Shown here: positions 22,290 through 32,983 of the stretch, piece by piece | How the letters are laid out: every line of letters starts with the position of its first letter | Position numbering within the stretch: the first letter of the stretch is position 1 | NCBI GenBank assembly: GCA_003117195.1 | Contig: BDSI01000011.1 | Span: 410,901-474,900 of the forward strand | Source: Eudorina sp. 2006-703-Eu-15 | Taxonomy: Eukaryota; Chlorophyta; Chlorophyceae; Chlamydomonadales; Volvocaceae | Direction: 5' to 3' | DNA: 64,000 nt | The notes under the pieces: generated by a model | Seen by the model: the letters and a program-made list of their open reading frames with translations, nothing else | Database searches by the model: none | Told to the model about the DNA's origin: nothing | Position numbers and translations under genes: made by a program

Positions 22290-22690
22290 GTACACGGCAG
22301 TGCTGCTACGTGCCGTTGCGTACAAGATCGGGGACGTATTGCACAGCTAGTATCGGCGGGTGTGGCTGCTTGCACGACGGTGTTGCGTCGTTCCGTTGGG
22401 TGAAGTATCACGGACGGATCGCATTGCTTATATGGGCGGATGTAGATGCGCGCACGGCGGTGTTGCACCGTTCCGTTGCGCATTGGATCGGGGACGGTTC
22501 ACGTTGCTGATATGGGCGGGTGTGGCTGCGTGCACGACGGTGTTGCATCGTTCCGTTGCGTTTTATTTGGATCGAGGTCGGGTTTCATGGCTGATATGGG
22601 CGAGTGTGGCAGCCTGCACGGCGGTGTTGCATCGTTCCGTTGCGTTTTTGATCGGGGACGGATCGCAGTGCTGATATGGAGGGTGTTGCT
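22290..22690 (+). repeat. Tandem repeat of about 80 bp, roughly five units
   Basis: The word CGGTGTTGC recurs at about 22378, 22458, 22538 and 22621, each followed by a CGTTCCGTTGCG-type word, a GATCGGGGACGG-type word and CTGATATGGGCG. Units differ by substitutions and small indels. Confidence 0.8.
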
Positions 22691-23651
22691 GCCTCGTAAT
22701 GATGATGTGCAGCGACAATGGTCTCGTCCGGGCAGCTTTACGAATGGCTTGAAGTGGGATCGCACACAGAACCGCGGCGCACACACCTTTGTCCGTCCAT
22801 TTTATTTGTCGTTGCAACCTACTCTTGTCATTTGGCATTCCTGAAGAGCAATTGCGATACACATCACAGGCCATTCAAACCGTTTTGACGTTTTTGTGTT
22901 TCAAGCTTCTAGCTTGCAGTATAGCTTGTATGTACGGTCCAGACGAGCCAAGAGGTTCATGGACCGCCGAACTGGAAACAAGAACTTATAAAAAATTCAA
23001 ATACCACATAAAACAAGATTAATCCTATTATATTCAAACCAATGGCTGTCACAACTCGACGACCATGTACGACCCAAGGCTGAAAAGTCAACTTGGAAGA
23101 CGTCAACACACGCGCTTTGGGTCGCTCCGTCCACGGACGCGTAACCTGTGAAATTGTGAGATTCACGCCAGCGACTTGCTTGGTCTTCGGATAGAGTAAT
23201 TGTCGGGGTTATGCGTCCGTATGCAAGGGGTTCCGAGGGGTAATACGGTATCACCCTTATACCACCGTCCATAACATGTCTTTTAGCCGAGCGATGAAGT
23301 CCGTTGCTTCCGTGCAGGGCGGTACAACGAAGGATCCCTGGCCAGATCTGCCATCCGATGTGCGATGATGTTTTAGACGGTATTAGCGAACAAGAGGTAT
23401 ATACACCTTATGAACCACAGGGTTGACTGAAGCATACCGTTTAGAAGGGTTTACCCAACGGTCTAGCACGTTTATAGCACCACTTAACCAAACGTACAAA
23501 ACGATTATAGGCAAGCATGGTAAACGAACTGCCTGCATTGGTATGCCCACGGGCCCACACGGGTAGGCCGCGCTACATCTTGGCAGCAGCCTGCAGCAGG
23601 TAGCGAGTGCCCCTCAGGTTCCCACGTCAGTACGTCTTGCCCCTGCCGGGC

Positions 23652-23726
23652 CCGAGCCGTCATCGGGAACTTGACGGGGATGATGACACTGCATGGTGCG
23701 GCTGTCAGGGCCCGATGACGGCTCGG
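23652..23726. repeat. 16-bp perfect inverted repeat, small hairpin
   Basis: CCGAGCCGTCATCGGG at 23652-23667 has its exact complement at 23711-23726, with a 43-base loop. Pairing continues weakly inward (TGAC against GTCA). Confidence 0.7.
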
Positions 23727-23860
23727 CACATATCGAGACCCGGGAGCGTCCACCAGCTGTCGGTTGACGGCGCCACAGAATTGCCGTGCCGTCATCTGTG
23801 CACGACACGGCTGAGCAAGCAAGCCTGCCTCATGGTCCTGCCCCATGGGGGGACTCGAAA

Positions 23861-23955
23861 GGACGTTCCCGGCTGCCCCTCGCTGCCACCTGAGGTGCGC
23901 ATGAGCACCCGCCCAGGCAGGTGGCAGCGATGTGCAGCCGCGGGACGGAACGTCC
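23861..23955. repeat. Imperfect inverted repeat of about 35 bp arms
   Basis: GGACGTTCCCGGCTGC and CGCTGCCACCTG on the left pair with CAGGTGGCAGCG, GCAGCCGCGGGACG and GAACGTCC on the right, with small bulges. Confidence 0.65.
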
Positions 23956-25549
23956 TTCCCAGTCTCCCCAGCCATTCCCCCGCGCCCAGGTGGTCTCGCA
24001 TCCGATCACAGCGAGGGGCCCAAAGCAACCCAACACTGCGAGCGACCCGAAACTCTCGCTGCAATAATGTTAATGTAATAACAGTGTACGGAGGAGTGTA
24101 ATAATAGTGTACGGAGGAAGGCTGGCTGACTTGCTCCCGCCTGCGCGGTGGGTAAGGGTGGGGGCCCGGCTGCCGCCGAGGGCGCTCACTCGAGTTGGTC
24201 CGTGGTTGACTCAACAAGAGGGAGAGCTGCGCCCTGCGCGGCCTTGCACGGACCCCCACGTGGACCGCAGCTCATCAGGCGCCCCGTTGCCAGCAGGAGC
24301 TGGGAGGACGCTTATGGTGTGTGTGTGTGTGTGCGTTACGGACCCGTCGCGAGAGCGCTGGGCTGCTGTCAACCTGTCATTGCAGCGGGGGCTGTGAGCC
24401 CAGGGGCTGGGCCGAGCACACCTCGAACACTGCATCGCCGTGCAATGCATCGCCGTGCAATGCTGCTTACAGCGAGGTGGTGGTGGTGAGGCTGCGGATG
24501 TCACCGATGACCTAAAGGGCCCACAGCAACATCACTGGCTAGGTGACGTCACCACCGTAGCGCGCCAGAATACTGCTCTTTTACGGACCAACAACTTCAC
24601 AGGGTGAATAACTTCGCCGAGGACGACTGCTGACTCCGTACAGCAAAAGACCCCGACCTTTCAATACGGCAACGAAATAAATCAAGTACGACGATGAGAC
24701 ACAATGAAATAGAGCAAATGGAGAGCGAAACCACACAGCCACCTCACAAATCTCAGTTGTGCAGCCTAAGCCGACATCCTCCCTGTAAGGCCGCCCTCAA
24801 ACAACGTTGATTGCGGACGCAACGTGCGGGGCACGTTGTCACCACCTACCTGGGCCGGAAACGCCGTACCGTACGATTGAAACATGAACCTGACGGCGAG
24901 GAGCGAGGCAACCCCGACCTCGACTTCAACCTCCAGGGGGATGGGGCGGCGGCGGCGAATGAAGCGGTGGTACTCTCCCGAAGCGCGGCCTGGGTATCCC
25001 TACATGGGTGATAGGGTGACATACTACCGTACGCCGGTACCGTATGACCAGGGGCGAGATAGGATCGCTTTGGTTGCCTTGCCCTGCTCCGAAACCGCCA
25101 AGGGAGGGGCCCCGCGTTTTAGCACACCGGGTCCCGCCCGTGTCCGCCGGTGGCGACCGACCCCTCAGTCCGGGTACTCCAGGGGAACCATGTGCGAACC
25201 GCGTCGGGCGCAGCCCAAAGCCGTTCCCTCGCAACGCCTTAACGCGGGTGTCGTCCGCATGCGCAGAAACATCGCATGCGCAGAAACGTAAAACCAAGCA
25301 ACTGCGATAAGCACAGCGGCGGCGTGAAAGAACCACGCCGCCCAATCCTCCTGTCGAAACCACCAACCGCGTCAACGGATCCACATCCCCACACCCACAC
25401 ACGTCCTCCTCAAACACACACAGCTCCACCCGGTGTCAATCTGCAATCTGTTACGGCATCCGCGCACATCGATTGCCGCGCGCATCTGCCCCGCACTGCC
25501 ATGCCATTTTTGTAGCGCGGTGGAGCAAAGCCGCATGAGGCGCTCTCAC

Positions 25550-25719
25550 GGGACGAGGAAGTAAGCCCGAGCGCATCGACCCCGGGACGAGGAAGTAAGC
25601 CCGAGCGCATCGACCCCGGGACGAGGAAGTAAGCCCGAGCGCATCGACCCCGGGACGAGGAAGTAAGCCCGAGCGCATCGACCCCGGGACGAGGAAGTAA
25701 GCCCGAGCGCATCGACCCC
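25550..25719 (+). repeat. 34-bp tandem repeat, five copies
   Basis: Identical 34-base units beginning GGGACGAGGAAGTAAGCCCG start at 25550, 25584, 25618, 25652 and 25686. They are contiguous, with no spacers. Confidence 0.95.
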
Positions 25720-26377
25720 GGGACGCCGTATCCACCACAGGACGCCGTGCCTGCACAGGTGCACCCCGTTGAGCACTTGCACACGCAAACCCACATCCGT
25801 ACAAGTCGGCGTCGGTCCCAATCCGTACTTAAGTGGTTCGACTCGGCTCCGCGCCGCGGCCCCTGTCGCCTCACGGCGACAGCTTTACACGCGTGTCGTA
25901 CATACACGTCAGCAGAAGCGAGTTCCGGGGACACGCGCTCAAACCGCGTCGGGTAGCCGAGCCATCAAATTGCGTTCATTCCACTGCAGTTCGTACAGTA
26001 CATCAACACATCCACCCGCGACGCCCTTCATCAGTACTTGGTAACAGTATTACTGTACAGAGATTCGGTAAACGGTAATGGCCCCGTACTTCTTCAGGCG
26101 GCATGACCCGTGCACTTGCGGCCCACTCGCAGCCTGCACTCGCTTCTCGTGTACGGAAAGTTGCAGTTGCACGACAGTCAATGATGAAACCAAACCCCCC
26201 GGCCTCATAGGAGCACCATCACCTCGCCCAACCGCCAACGAATAAAACCGCATCTCTGAGCGGTGCAATGAAAAAAGTCATGTGTGCGGCCACTCTCCTG
26301 CCGCGCTCTCTCAACCAACTCAAAAATGCCATTTAGGCACGGCTTCATGAATGACCTCTCCAAGCCTTACCCGCCTG

Positions 26378-26382
26378 TTACA
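26378..26382 (-). terminator. Possible poly(A) signal of dioxygenase copy A
   Basis: TGTAA on the minus strand, 436 bases after the stop codon of the copy A dioxygenase. Confidence 0.35.
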
Positions 26383-26412
26383 ACTCCCCCGCGGGGCCCT
26401 CTCAAGCCCTCC

Positions 26413-26502
26413 TCCATGTAAAGGATTATCCATGTAAAGGATTATCCATGTAAAGGATTATCCATGTAAAGGATTATCCATTAAAGGATTATCCATGTAA
26501 AG
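26413..26502 (+). repeat. 16-bp tandem repeat
   Basis: About five to six copies of CCATGTAAAGGATTAT, one of them shortened. Confidence 0.9.
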
Positions 26503-26748
26503 AAACAAATGACGCAGCCGTGATCAGCTGCTGTCCTAGACCTAGTCGTTTCAACGAGCGACCACCGGTAACGCCCTGCACAGGCGCCCCATCCAGGTGC
26601 CCTCCCAGCTCCTACCCACGAGACGTGCAGTAAAACGACGAAACGCGCGAGGCGGGTGCATTAGTCGGCATCCCTCTCACACACACTAGACCCCTGGCTT
26701 GGGTCGGCCGAGAGCCGAAGGTGGGCACTGGGCTGCCCAAGTGCGCCT

Positions 26749-26833
26749 TGTCTGATGATCTCACACCTGTCTGATGATCTCACACCTGTCTGATGATCTC
26801 GCACCTGTCTGATGATCTCACATCTGTCTGATG
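26749..26833 (-). repeat. 19-bp tandem repeat over the stop codon of dioxygenase copy A
   Basis: On the minus strand the units read ATCAGACAG then GTGTGAGATC, repeated about four to five times. The first unit contains the last codons (IRQM) and stop of the dioxygenase. Copy B has only two such units near 44540-44575. Confidence 0.85.
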
Positions 26834-29800
26834 GTGCCCAGCTCCTGCCACTTGGGCCGCCCAGTGCCCACCTCCGCCTCGTCGGGGCCCGCGAAGGCGC
26901 CGTCCCAGCTGCCGTGCAGCCCCGCGGGCAGTCGGTGCGGCAGTCGGAGGGTGGCCAGGGGGCCGGAGGACAGGTCCTGGGGGCCGGGGAGGGGAGGGCG
27001 GCGGGGCAGGTGGAGAGGGGAGGAGGGGAAGTCGGTGGGAAGCGGGCAGGAGGGGGTATAGGAAATTGGTAGACATATTTCCTATATCCATAATTACTAT
27101 GTTGGCAGGAGGGGGAGCCTACTCGTGCGACCACCCAGGAGGCCTCTTCAGTGCGGTATGGGAGGGTCATGGCGGGGTTACGGCACCACTCGCGCAGGGT
27201 ACTGCAGATCGTCGCAGTGAAGGCCCCCTACCGCCCGACCACCGAGCTACCAACCCAGCAACCTGCCGCCACCCCGCCAACCACCACCCCAACCATCTCC
27301 CAGCCGCCCTCGCCTCCCTCCCCGGCCGCACCCTGGCATCCAGAATGACCAGCTCGCCCTTCTGCGTGGCGACGTCGTGTACGGCCACCAGCAGCCAGCC
27401 GTCCCCCTCCTCGCGGGACCCGGGCCGGGGAACGAACAACGGCTCACCCGTGTAGCGCCGCTCGCCCGCGTACCTGGGCGACGGGGGGGAGGGAGGACAG
27501 GAGGGGGGACGAACGGGGGGGGGGTCGAGAGTACGGGTTGGGCTGGGGTGCGGACAAGAGCATGTGTAAGTGCACCCCTGTCTGGTGTTGCTCCAAGTGA
27601 CCCTTGGTTCCCCGCCTACCCCTGTCCCGTCGCTCCAGGGACGGACACACGAACCACACAGTACCGCATCACACCGTGCCGCGCCACACTCTTGCGGCAC
27701 GCAGGATCTGGAAAAGACCACAGCACGCCGGCCAAGCGTGCTCCGAAACCCGACATCCCCCCCCAGGAGCCCCGAGGCGCACCACAGGTCCAGCTTGACT
27801 CCGGGAGGCACACCCTCCGGGCTTCGGAGCAGCGCCGCATCGGCGGCCGCGTCGTCGCCTTCGTCAACACCGCCGCCGCCGCCGCCGCCGGGCCGAAGGT
27901 GGGGTCCGCCCGGGAGGCCGAAGGTGGGGTCCACTTGCAGCCCTACAATGGCCTGATTAGGACCCCACAGTACGGGATCGTCCAGCATGTCAGCGCCCGC
28001 CCACATGTAGCGGTACGGCCGGGCGGTGTAGCGGGTGTCCACGGCGGGGAACTCGGCGGTGCGGCGCATCAGGCGGTGCGGCTGCACCGTGCCGGCGGCG
28101 GGGTCGCAGACGAAGCGAACCAGGTGGGACCGGGATCCACCTGCGTAAGCAGGACCCAAGAGATGTAGGTTTGAAGAGGTCTTCAAAGAGGCTTTCATAA
28201 CCGCGGTTTCGTTTTTGCAGTGTGTGGTGAGGAAGCTGCGGCTGTCACCGATGACCCGCGGGCTCCGCTGCGACATCATTAATGAAAAACCCAAGGCTAT
28301 CGTCTCTGGTGAAACACCTGGTCAGTATGCTTTGGAAAGGAAAGCATGTCCAACTGACGGGCAACAACCACGTTTTTTTGTGCCCGTTTGACTTTCACGT
28401 TTTGGTTGACGCCCTGAACGATAAGGACCAGGACTTGTCACAGCGCGGCCTGATTGGTTGAAACTTTGGGAAACGGGACCGCTGCACAGTCGAAGCCGCG
28501 TCCCCGACCCGACCTCTCCCCCAACCGAACCTCATCGTACCGTTGTAGTACTCGGGTCCGTACGTGTACTGATTGACGTCGAACGCGACCTCATCCAGAG
28601 CCACAGAGTCCAGCACCACCAGCGGCTCCCCCACCGGGCCCTCGCGCTCCACCTCGAACGCGTTGACGTGGTGGAACACGAAGCAGGGCCGCGTCTCCAG
28701 CACCTTGGCGGACAGCGCTGCGGGGGAGAGCGAGCGGGCCGCCAATCGGAGCAAGGGGCTGCGAGTTAGTTGGTCGCAGCGAGGGATTGAAAAAAGAATG
28801 TTTAGTTTTTACTTGGACTTTTATTTTAGGTTTTTATTTCTTAAATTTAAGTTTGAAGAAGATACTGATCTCGAGCACCCCGGCGGGCTGGGGGACAGCA
28901 CTGCTCCGAGGCGAAGACCCTTGGGGCCCCACACGGCTCCAGACGGTTGCAGCAGGAACACACCGGGGTCCAGGCAGGAGGGCAGGCAGCGGGCCACGGA
29001 TTGGAGACCTAGACGGATGGGGCTACCGTACATAGGCCCCGGCCGAGAGGGAGAGAGAGAGGAGATCGATGGCCAACGTGGCAACGCTCACCCTTGCCGC
29101 TGGGCCTGCCCGGCCGGGGCACCAACACCACCTTGGCCGGCTTGGCCCTGTTGTACACCAGGCACTCCGCGATGGAGCAGCGGCCCAGGACGTAGCGGGT
29201 GGCGAACTTGCCCGCATCGAACTCGGCGGGGCCGAGAACGATGATGTAGTAATGCTCCGAGACCAGCATGTCGTGGATCAACGAGAACGACACGCCCTGC
29301 ACACACACACACACACATGCTCGCAGGTGGGTTGACTCCGGGATCCGGGAAGCGAACCCGTACCGGCTGGCAGTCTTAATGACATGTGCCGACCTACGCA
29401 GCTCGTCATCCTTACTAAGTATCCTTCGTGATGCTTTCTGGTTGGGGCAGGGGCGGTTTGGTGGCATGAGGGCATTTCCCCCACAGGGCTTAGCTGCGCC
29501 CCCTGCAAGTCACGCACTCCCGCCCTGCCGGCCTGAGAACATACATACATACATACATGCGGCGCACGGCGACGCGAGGCACATCCACGCCAGGGTCATT
29601 GGGTGTCGGATGCTGGACTGCTGCAGCGCCGCTGCCAGGGTTGGACAAACACAGTCCCAGCCAAACCCACATGCCGCACCCATCACCCACATGCCGCACA
29701 TAGCACACAGTTACCGCCGTTGCATATGGCTTGCGGCAGGGCACGATATGCAGTGTGCAGAGCTGCAGGCAAGGCCGTCCCAAGGCCATGCCAGTTTCTA

Positions 29801-32488
29801 TCAGGCATGATGAATCACACTGTTATATGCGACCCACGAGCCCACGCGCACATACACACTCACCTTGAGCTCGTGCTTTGTCTCATGCAGCAGGGCGCCG
29901 TTCTCCGCGAACTCGTAGAAGGTGATGGCGGTGCTGCCCCAGCCGGCCTCATTGGAGAAGCCCACCCAGCGGCGGCTGCCGTCCGGCTCCGACGTCACCC
30001 GGTAGTGGGCCCCGAAGGACGAGCTCCGTACAGCGTCGCCGAGGCGGCTCTCGCCGAGGGTGTCGAGCGTCTTCGGGTCCATGGCGTACGGCAGACCGCC
30101 CTGTCAGGGAAGTGGGTTTCGGGGCAGGACCTGGTTTGCCGTACAGTGGCCTCGGACGGACCTGGTCCTGGGAAGGTGCATCTTAGCCATCCACTTAGCA
30201 GGGCAGGAGTAGAGCCTCAAGGTCGCAGCAGGTCGCGACAGTGGCATCGAGACAAGGCACGAAGGCAAATGGATGTGGTCATGCGGACCAGCACCTACCC
30301 AGCAGCTGAATATGATTGTTCGGGGCTGCGGGGCCTGGGGCCCACTGCAGGTCTCGGGCATGGGCCCCATGGCCGCCGTGATTGTGCTCCCTCGGAACCG
30401 TGTTGAAGACTTGGGAGTGTCCCGCCCCTGGAGCGCCCCCAGCAACGCCCCAACCCCCCCCTCGGTCACCTCTACCTGCCCCTCCCCGCCTCTTGCCCCG
30501 CCTCTTGCCCCGCCCCGCCTCTTGCCCCGCCCTGCCTCTTGCCCCGCCCTGCATCTGCCCGGCGGCCGCCTCACCTCCCACAGCGCGTACAGCTTGCCCG
30601 CCCAGGCGAACACGCCGGTGTTGGCCACGTTCTTGAAGGACAGGTCAAAGGGGTTGAAGAAGGGCGAGCCGTCCGCCGAGCCCCGCGTGAACGAGTTCCG
30701 GAACAGCAGCCGCCCCGCCTCCTGCGGGCCGCCGGCGATGGGGCACGGACCGGCTGGCTGCGGGCGCTCCAACAAATGCACGGTACACATGCCGTAATGA
30801 TGCACAAAAGCATGAGGCCATTAGGTGCTCAAATCGGACCAATCCGCCCGCCTGCCGCTCTCTCTGGTACCGCGAGCCCACGCATGCGCCCGCGCACCTG
30901 CTCCTTCACGAAGCCCTCCGTGCGCACGAAGCGGTTCCGGAAGTAGGCCTTGCCGTCGCGGAACGCCAGCGACAGCACCATGCCGTCGCCGTCGAAGGTG
31001 TGCCGCCGGTAGCGGGGATTGTCAACCTGCGGCGGGGATTGTCCACGCGCCGACGAGGGATTGAGGCTGGGTAGCGGTAACCGCACCGCGCGGCCCTGGC
31101 AGCCACAGACTCGGGGTGCAGAGGAGGTGCAGTGGCTACGGCGGCTTGATCGACGGTCGGCCATGAGGGGACGTGGGACACGTCCGATGCCAGCCTGCTG
31201 CGCCCTCTTCTCTCGCCGCCGTCAGTTCGGCGTGTGTGTATTCTTGTGTTTAGCGAAGAAACCCCGCCCGACCCATTTCGTGCGCACTTGTGTGTATTTC
31301 GCATTGTGACTGACCCAACACTGTGGCCCACGGGTCGGTGAGCTCTGGAACTGGGAATTAGTGATCCAAACGATGGGTCGGAGGGTGCCGCCGCAAGAAG
31401 CCTGGCGGCCCCGCAACGCTGCCATACTACAGTTCCCAGTTCCGGCCCCCTGGTCCAATATGAGCATATGACGCACCTGCAGTCCGGGACCGTTACGATA
31501 GTACGTGCCGTACAGCTCGGGCGGAATGGTGCCCGTGACCTGAAGGGCGGGCGACGGACGCCGTGCATGGGGTGGCCAATCCCAGCCCCCAACCAGCACG
31601 TCAACAACAAGGTTCAGAGTGACAAAGGACAAAGGACAAATTGTCACGCTCATGACCATGAACACGCTCTTGTTCTTAACGCAGAGCGAAACTATGTGGC
31701 ATCACGCTGTGGCACACGCGCTCCCAGCCAGGCTCACCCAGCTCTCGTCGACCTCATAGGCGTACTCCTTCAGGAGGGAGGAGAACAGCGTGTTGAAATC
31801 GCGAATGTCCTCAGCTGCGGGTGCCAAGCAATAGCAAGATGATCCAAGAGCAGCAGCACACGGATTTGCTCATGGAGGGCACCAATGATTGCTTTGCTGT
31901 AACATTCATTTCATCTTCAGTGAGTAGCTTCGGGCGTTCGCGGTGTCAAGCAAGTGGGAGTCTGATGCGGGGGCGCTGTTATCAGGCGGGTAGGAGGTCG
32001 GCTGGGAGTCGACACCGTTGTCTTAAGTTGCGTCCGGATCAGACAGTCAGTCACACAGGTGCCGTTGGACTGGCAGAGACGATAAATTAATTAAAGGTCG
32101 TGTAAAGAGAAGCCAGGGCCTGTGATGAACGACGCTGCATAAGTTTTGGTGCCTCCCTGACACGCGTCAACCACACCTGTCGTCGGTCCGCGACGCGCCA
32201 GCCGCCCACTGCTGTCACGCACGACGGCTAGATCCTCGTTGGTGCTAACAGTCGCTCTTGCAGAGGGTGATGCCACTCGGGCTGGTAGGATGACGCAAAC
32301 AGTGGGACGCACGAAAATGTCATAGTTTTCTTATCTTTGAAACTCCATGACAAGATTGCCTCAATTATTGGCTTTATCGCCATAGATAGCCACTCACCAA
32401 TAACGCGTGAAGGCGTTTCCCGAAGGCCAAGGTTCCGAGAACGCAAGCATGTCATCGACCCCGTGGCAGCTCCCTTTCCAGCGAGCAT
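26818..32488 (-). CDS. Carotenoid cleavage dioxygenase, copy A
   Basis: Twelve exons, right to left: 32488-32398, 32281-32177, 31814-31738, 31539-31477, 31026-30898, 30721-30575, 30100-29864, 29296-29092, 28717-28541, 28140-27783, 27473-27332 and 26976-26818. All splice phases agree; 629 residues. The first 65 residues are Ser/Arg-rich, like a plastid transit peptide. Family motifs are IPPELYGTYYRNGPG, HTFDGDGMVLSLAF and AYFRNRFVRTEGF. All four iron-binding histidines are present: FGAH (His236), IHDML (His291), VFHHVN (His367/368) and LHGSW (His598). The RPE65/CCD family is a seven-bladed propeller with non-heme iron that cleaves carotenoid or apocarotenoid double bonds; the FRNRFVRT style resembles bacterial-type apocarotenoid oxygenases. 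Substrate is unknown. It is paralogous, exon for exon, to the gene at 44560-50215. Confidence 0.88.
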
Positions 32489-32983
32489 GGTGCTGACAGC
32501 AGTTTTTACAAGTTGTCAAGCCAGGTACTTCCTTCGCGTCGCTCCGGGGCGCACAGGCCTTACGTTTTGGTGTGCTGTTCTCTGACCTACCCTAAACCCT
32601 GCAAAGAATACCCATCAGAGACCCACAAATAGAAACGTTTACACAGGTAATCTACTCCAGGGCAATGTCCTTCCTGCCATATTGTCTTCCTGCTCAATCT
32701 ACAGCAACTAAAATTCAGTACAGTCAGAATCCGTACGTTTTGCGGCTTGTACCGATTTTCCTGGTGTGGACACATAGTTGCCCTGCGCTTTGAACAAATT
32801 ATCAATGCTCCTTTCAAGGCTTTCAAGCCTTGGATGCATTCGCGCCTTCCTTGAGGACCGCATTGACCACCGTGGAATCAATTTTCGGCCCAATAATTCT
32901 GTGTAAGCCAATAACGTCAGCTAAAATCTTATTGAACCTTGTCGTACGGCTCACCTGCAGACGACAGCTGGAGACCGTACCCA

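Larger units (their letters stand above)
22700..25549. other. Stretch without a supported gene
   Basis: Contains inverted repeats near 23.6-23.96 kb, a TG microsatellite (about 24316-24333) and a variant of the TGTCACCGATGACC motif near 24499. Long open frames on both strands between 24.8 and 25.5 kb look like GC shadows. Confidence 0.35.

Noticed and set aside
25550..25719. Regular 34-bp repeats considered as a CRISPR array
   Set aside because: Units are contiguous with no spacers, and the genome is eukaryotic; this is a minisatellite.
27377..28168. 263-residue plus-strand open frame
   Set aside because: It runs antisense to exons 10 and 11 of dioxygenase A; GC-rich codon structure keeps the opposite strand open.
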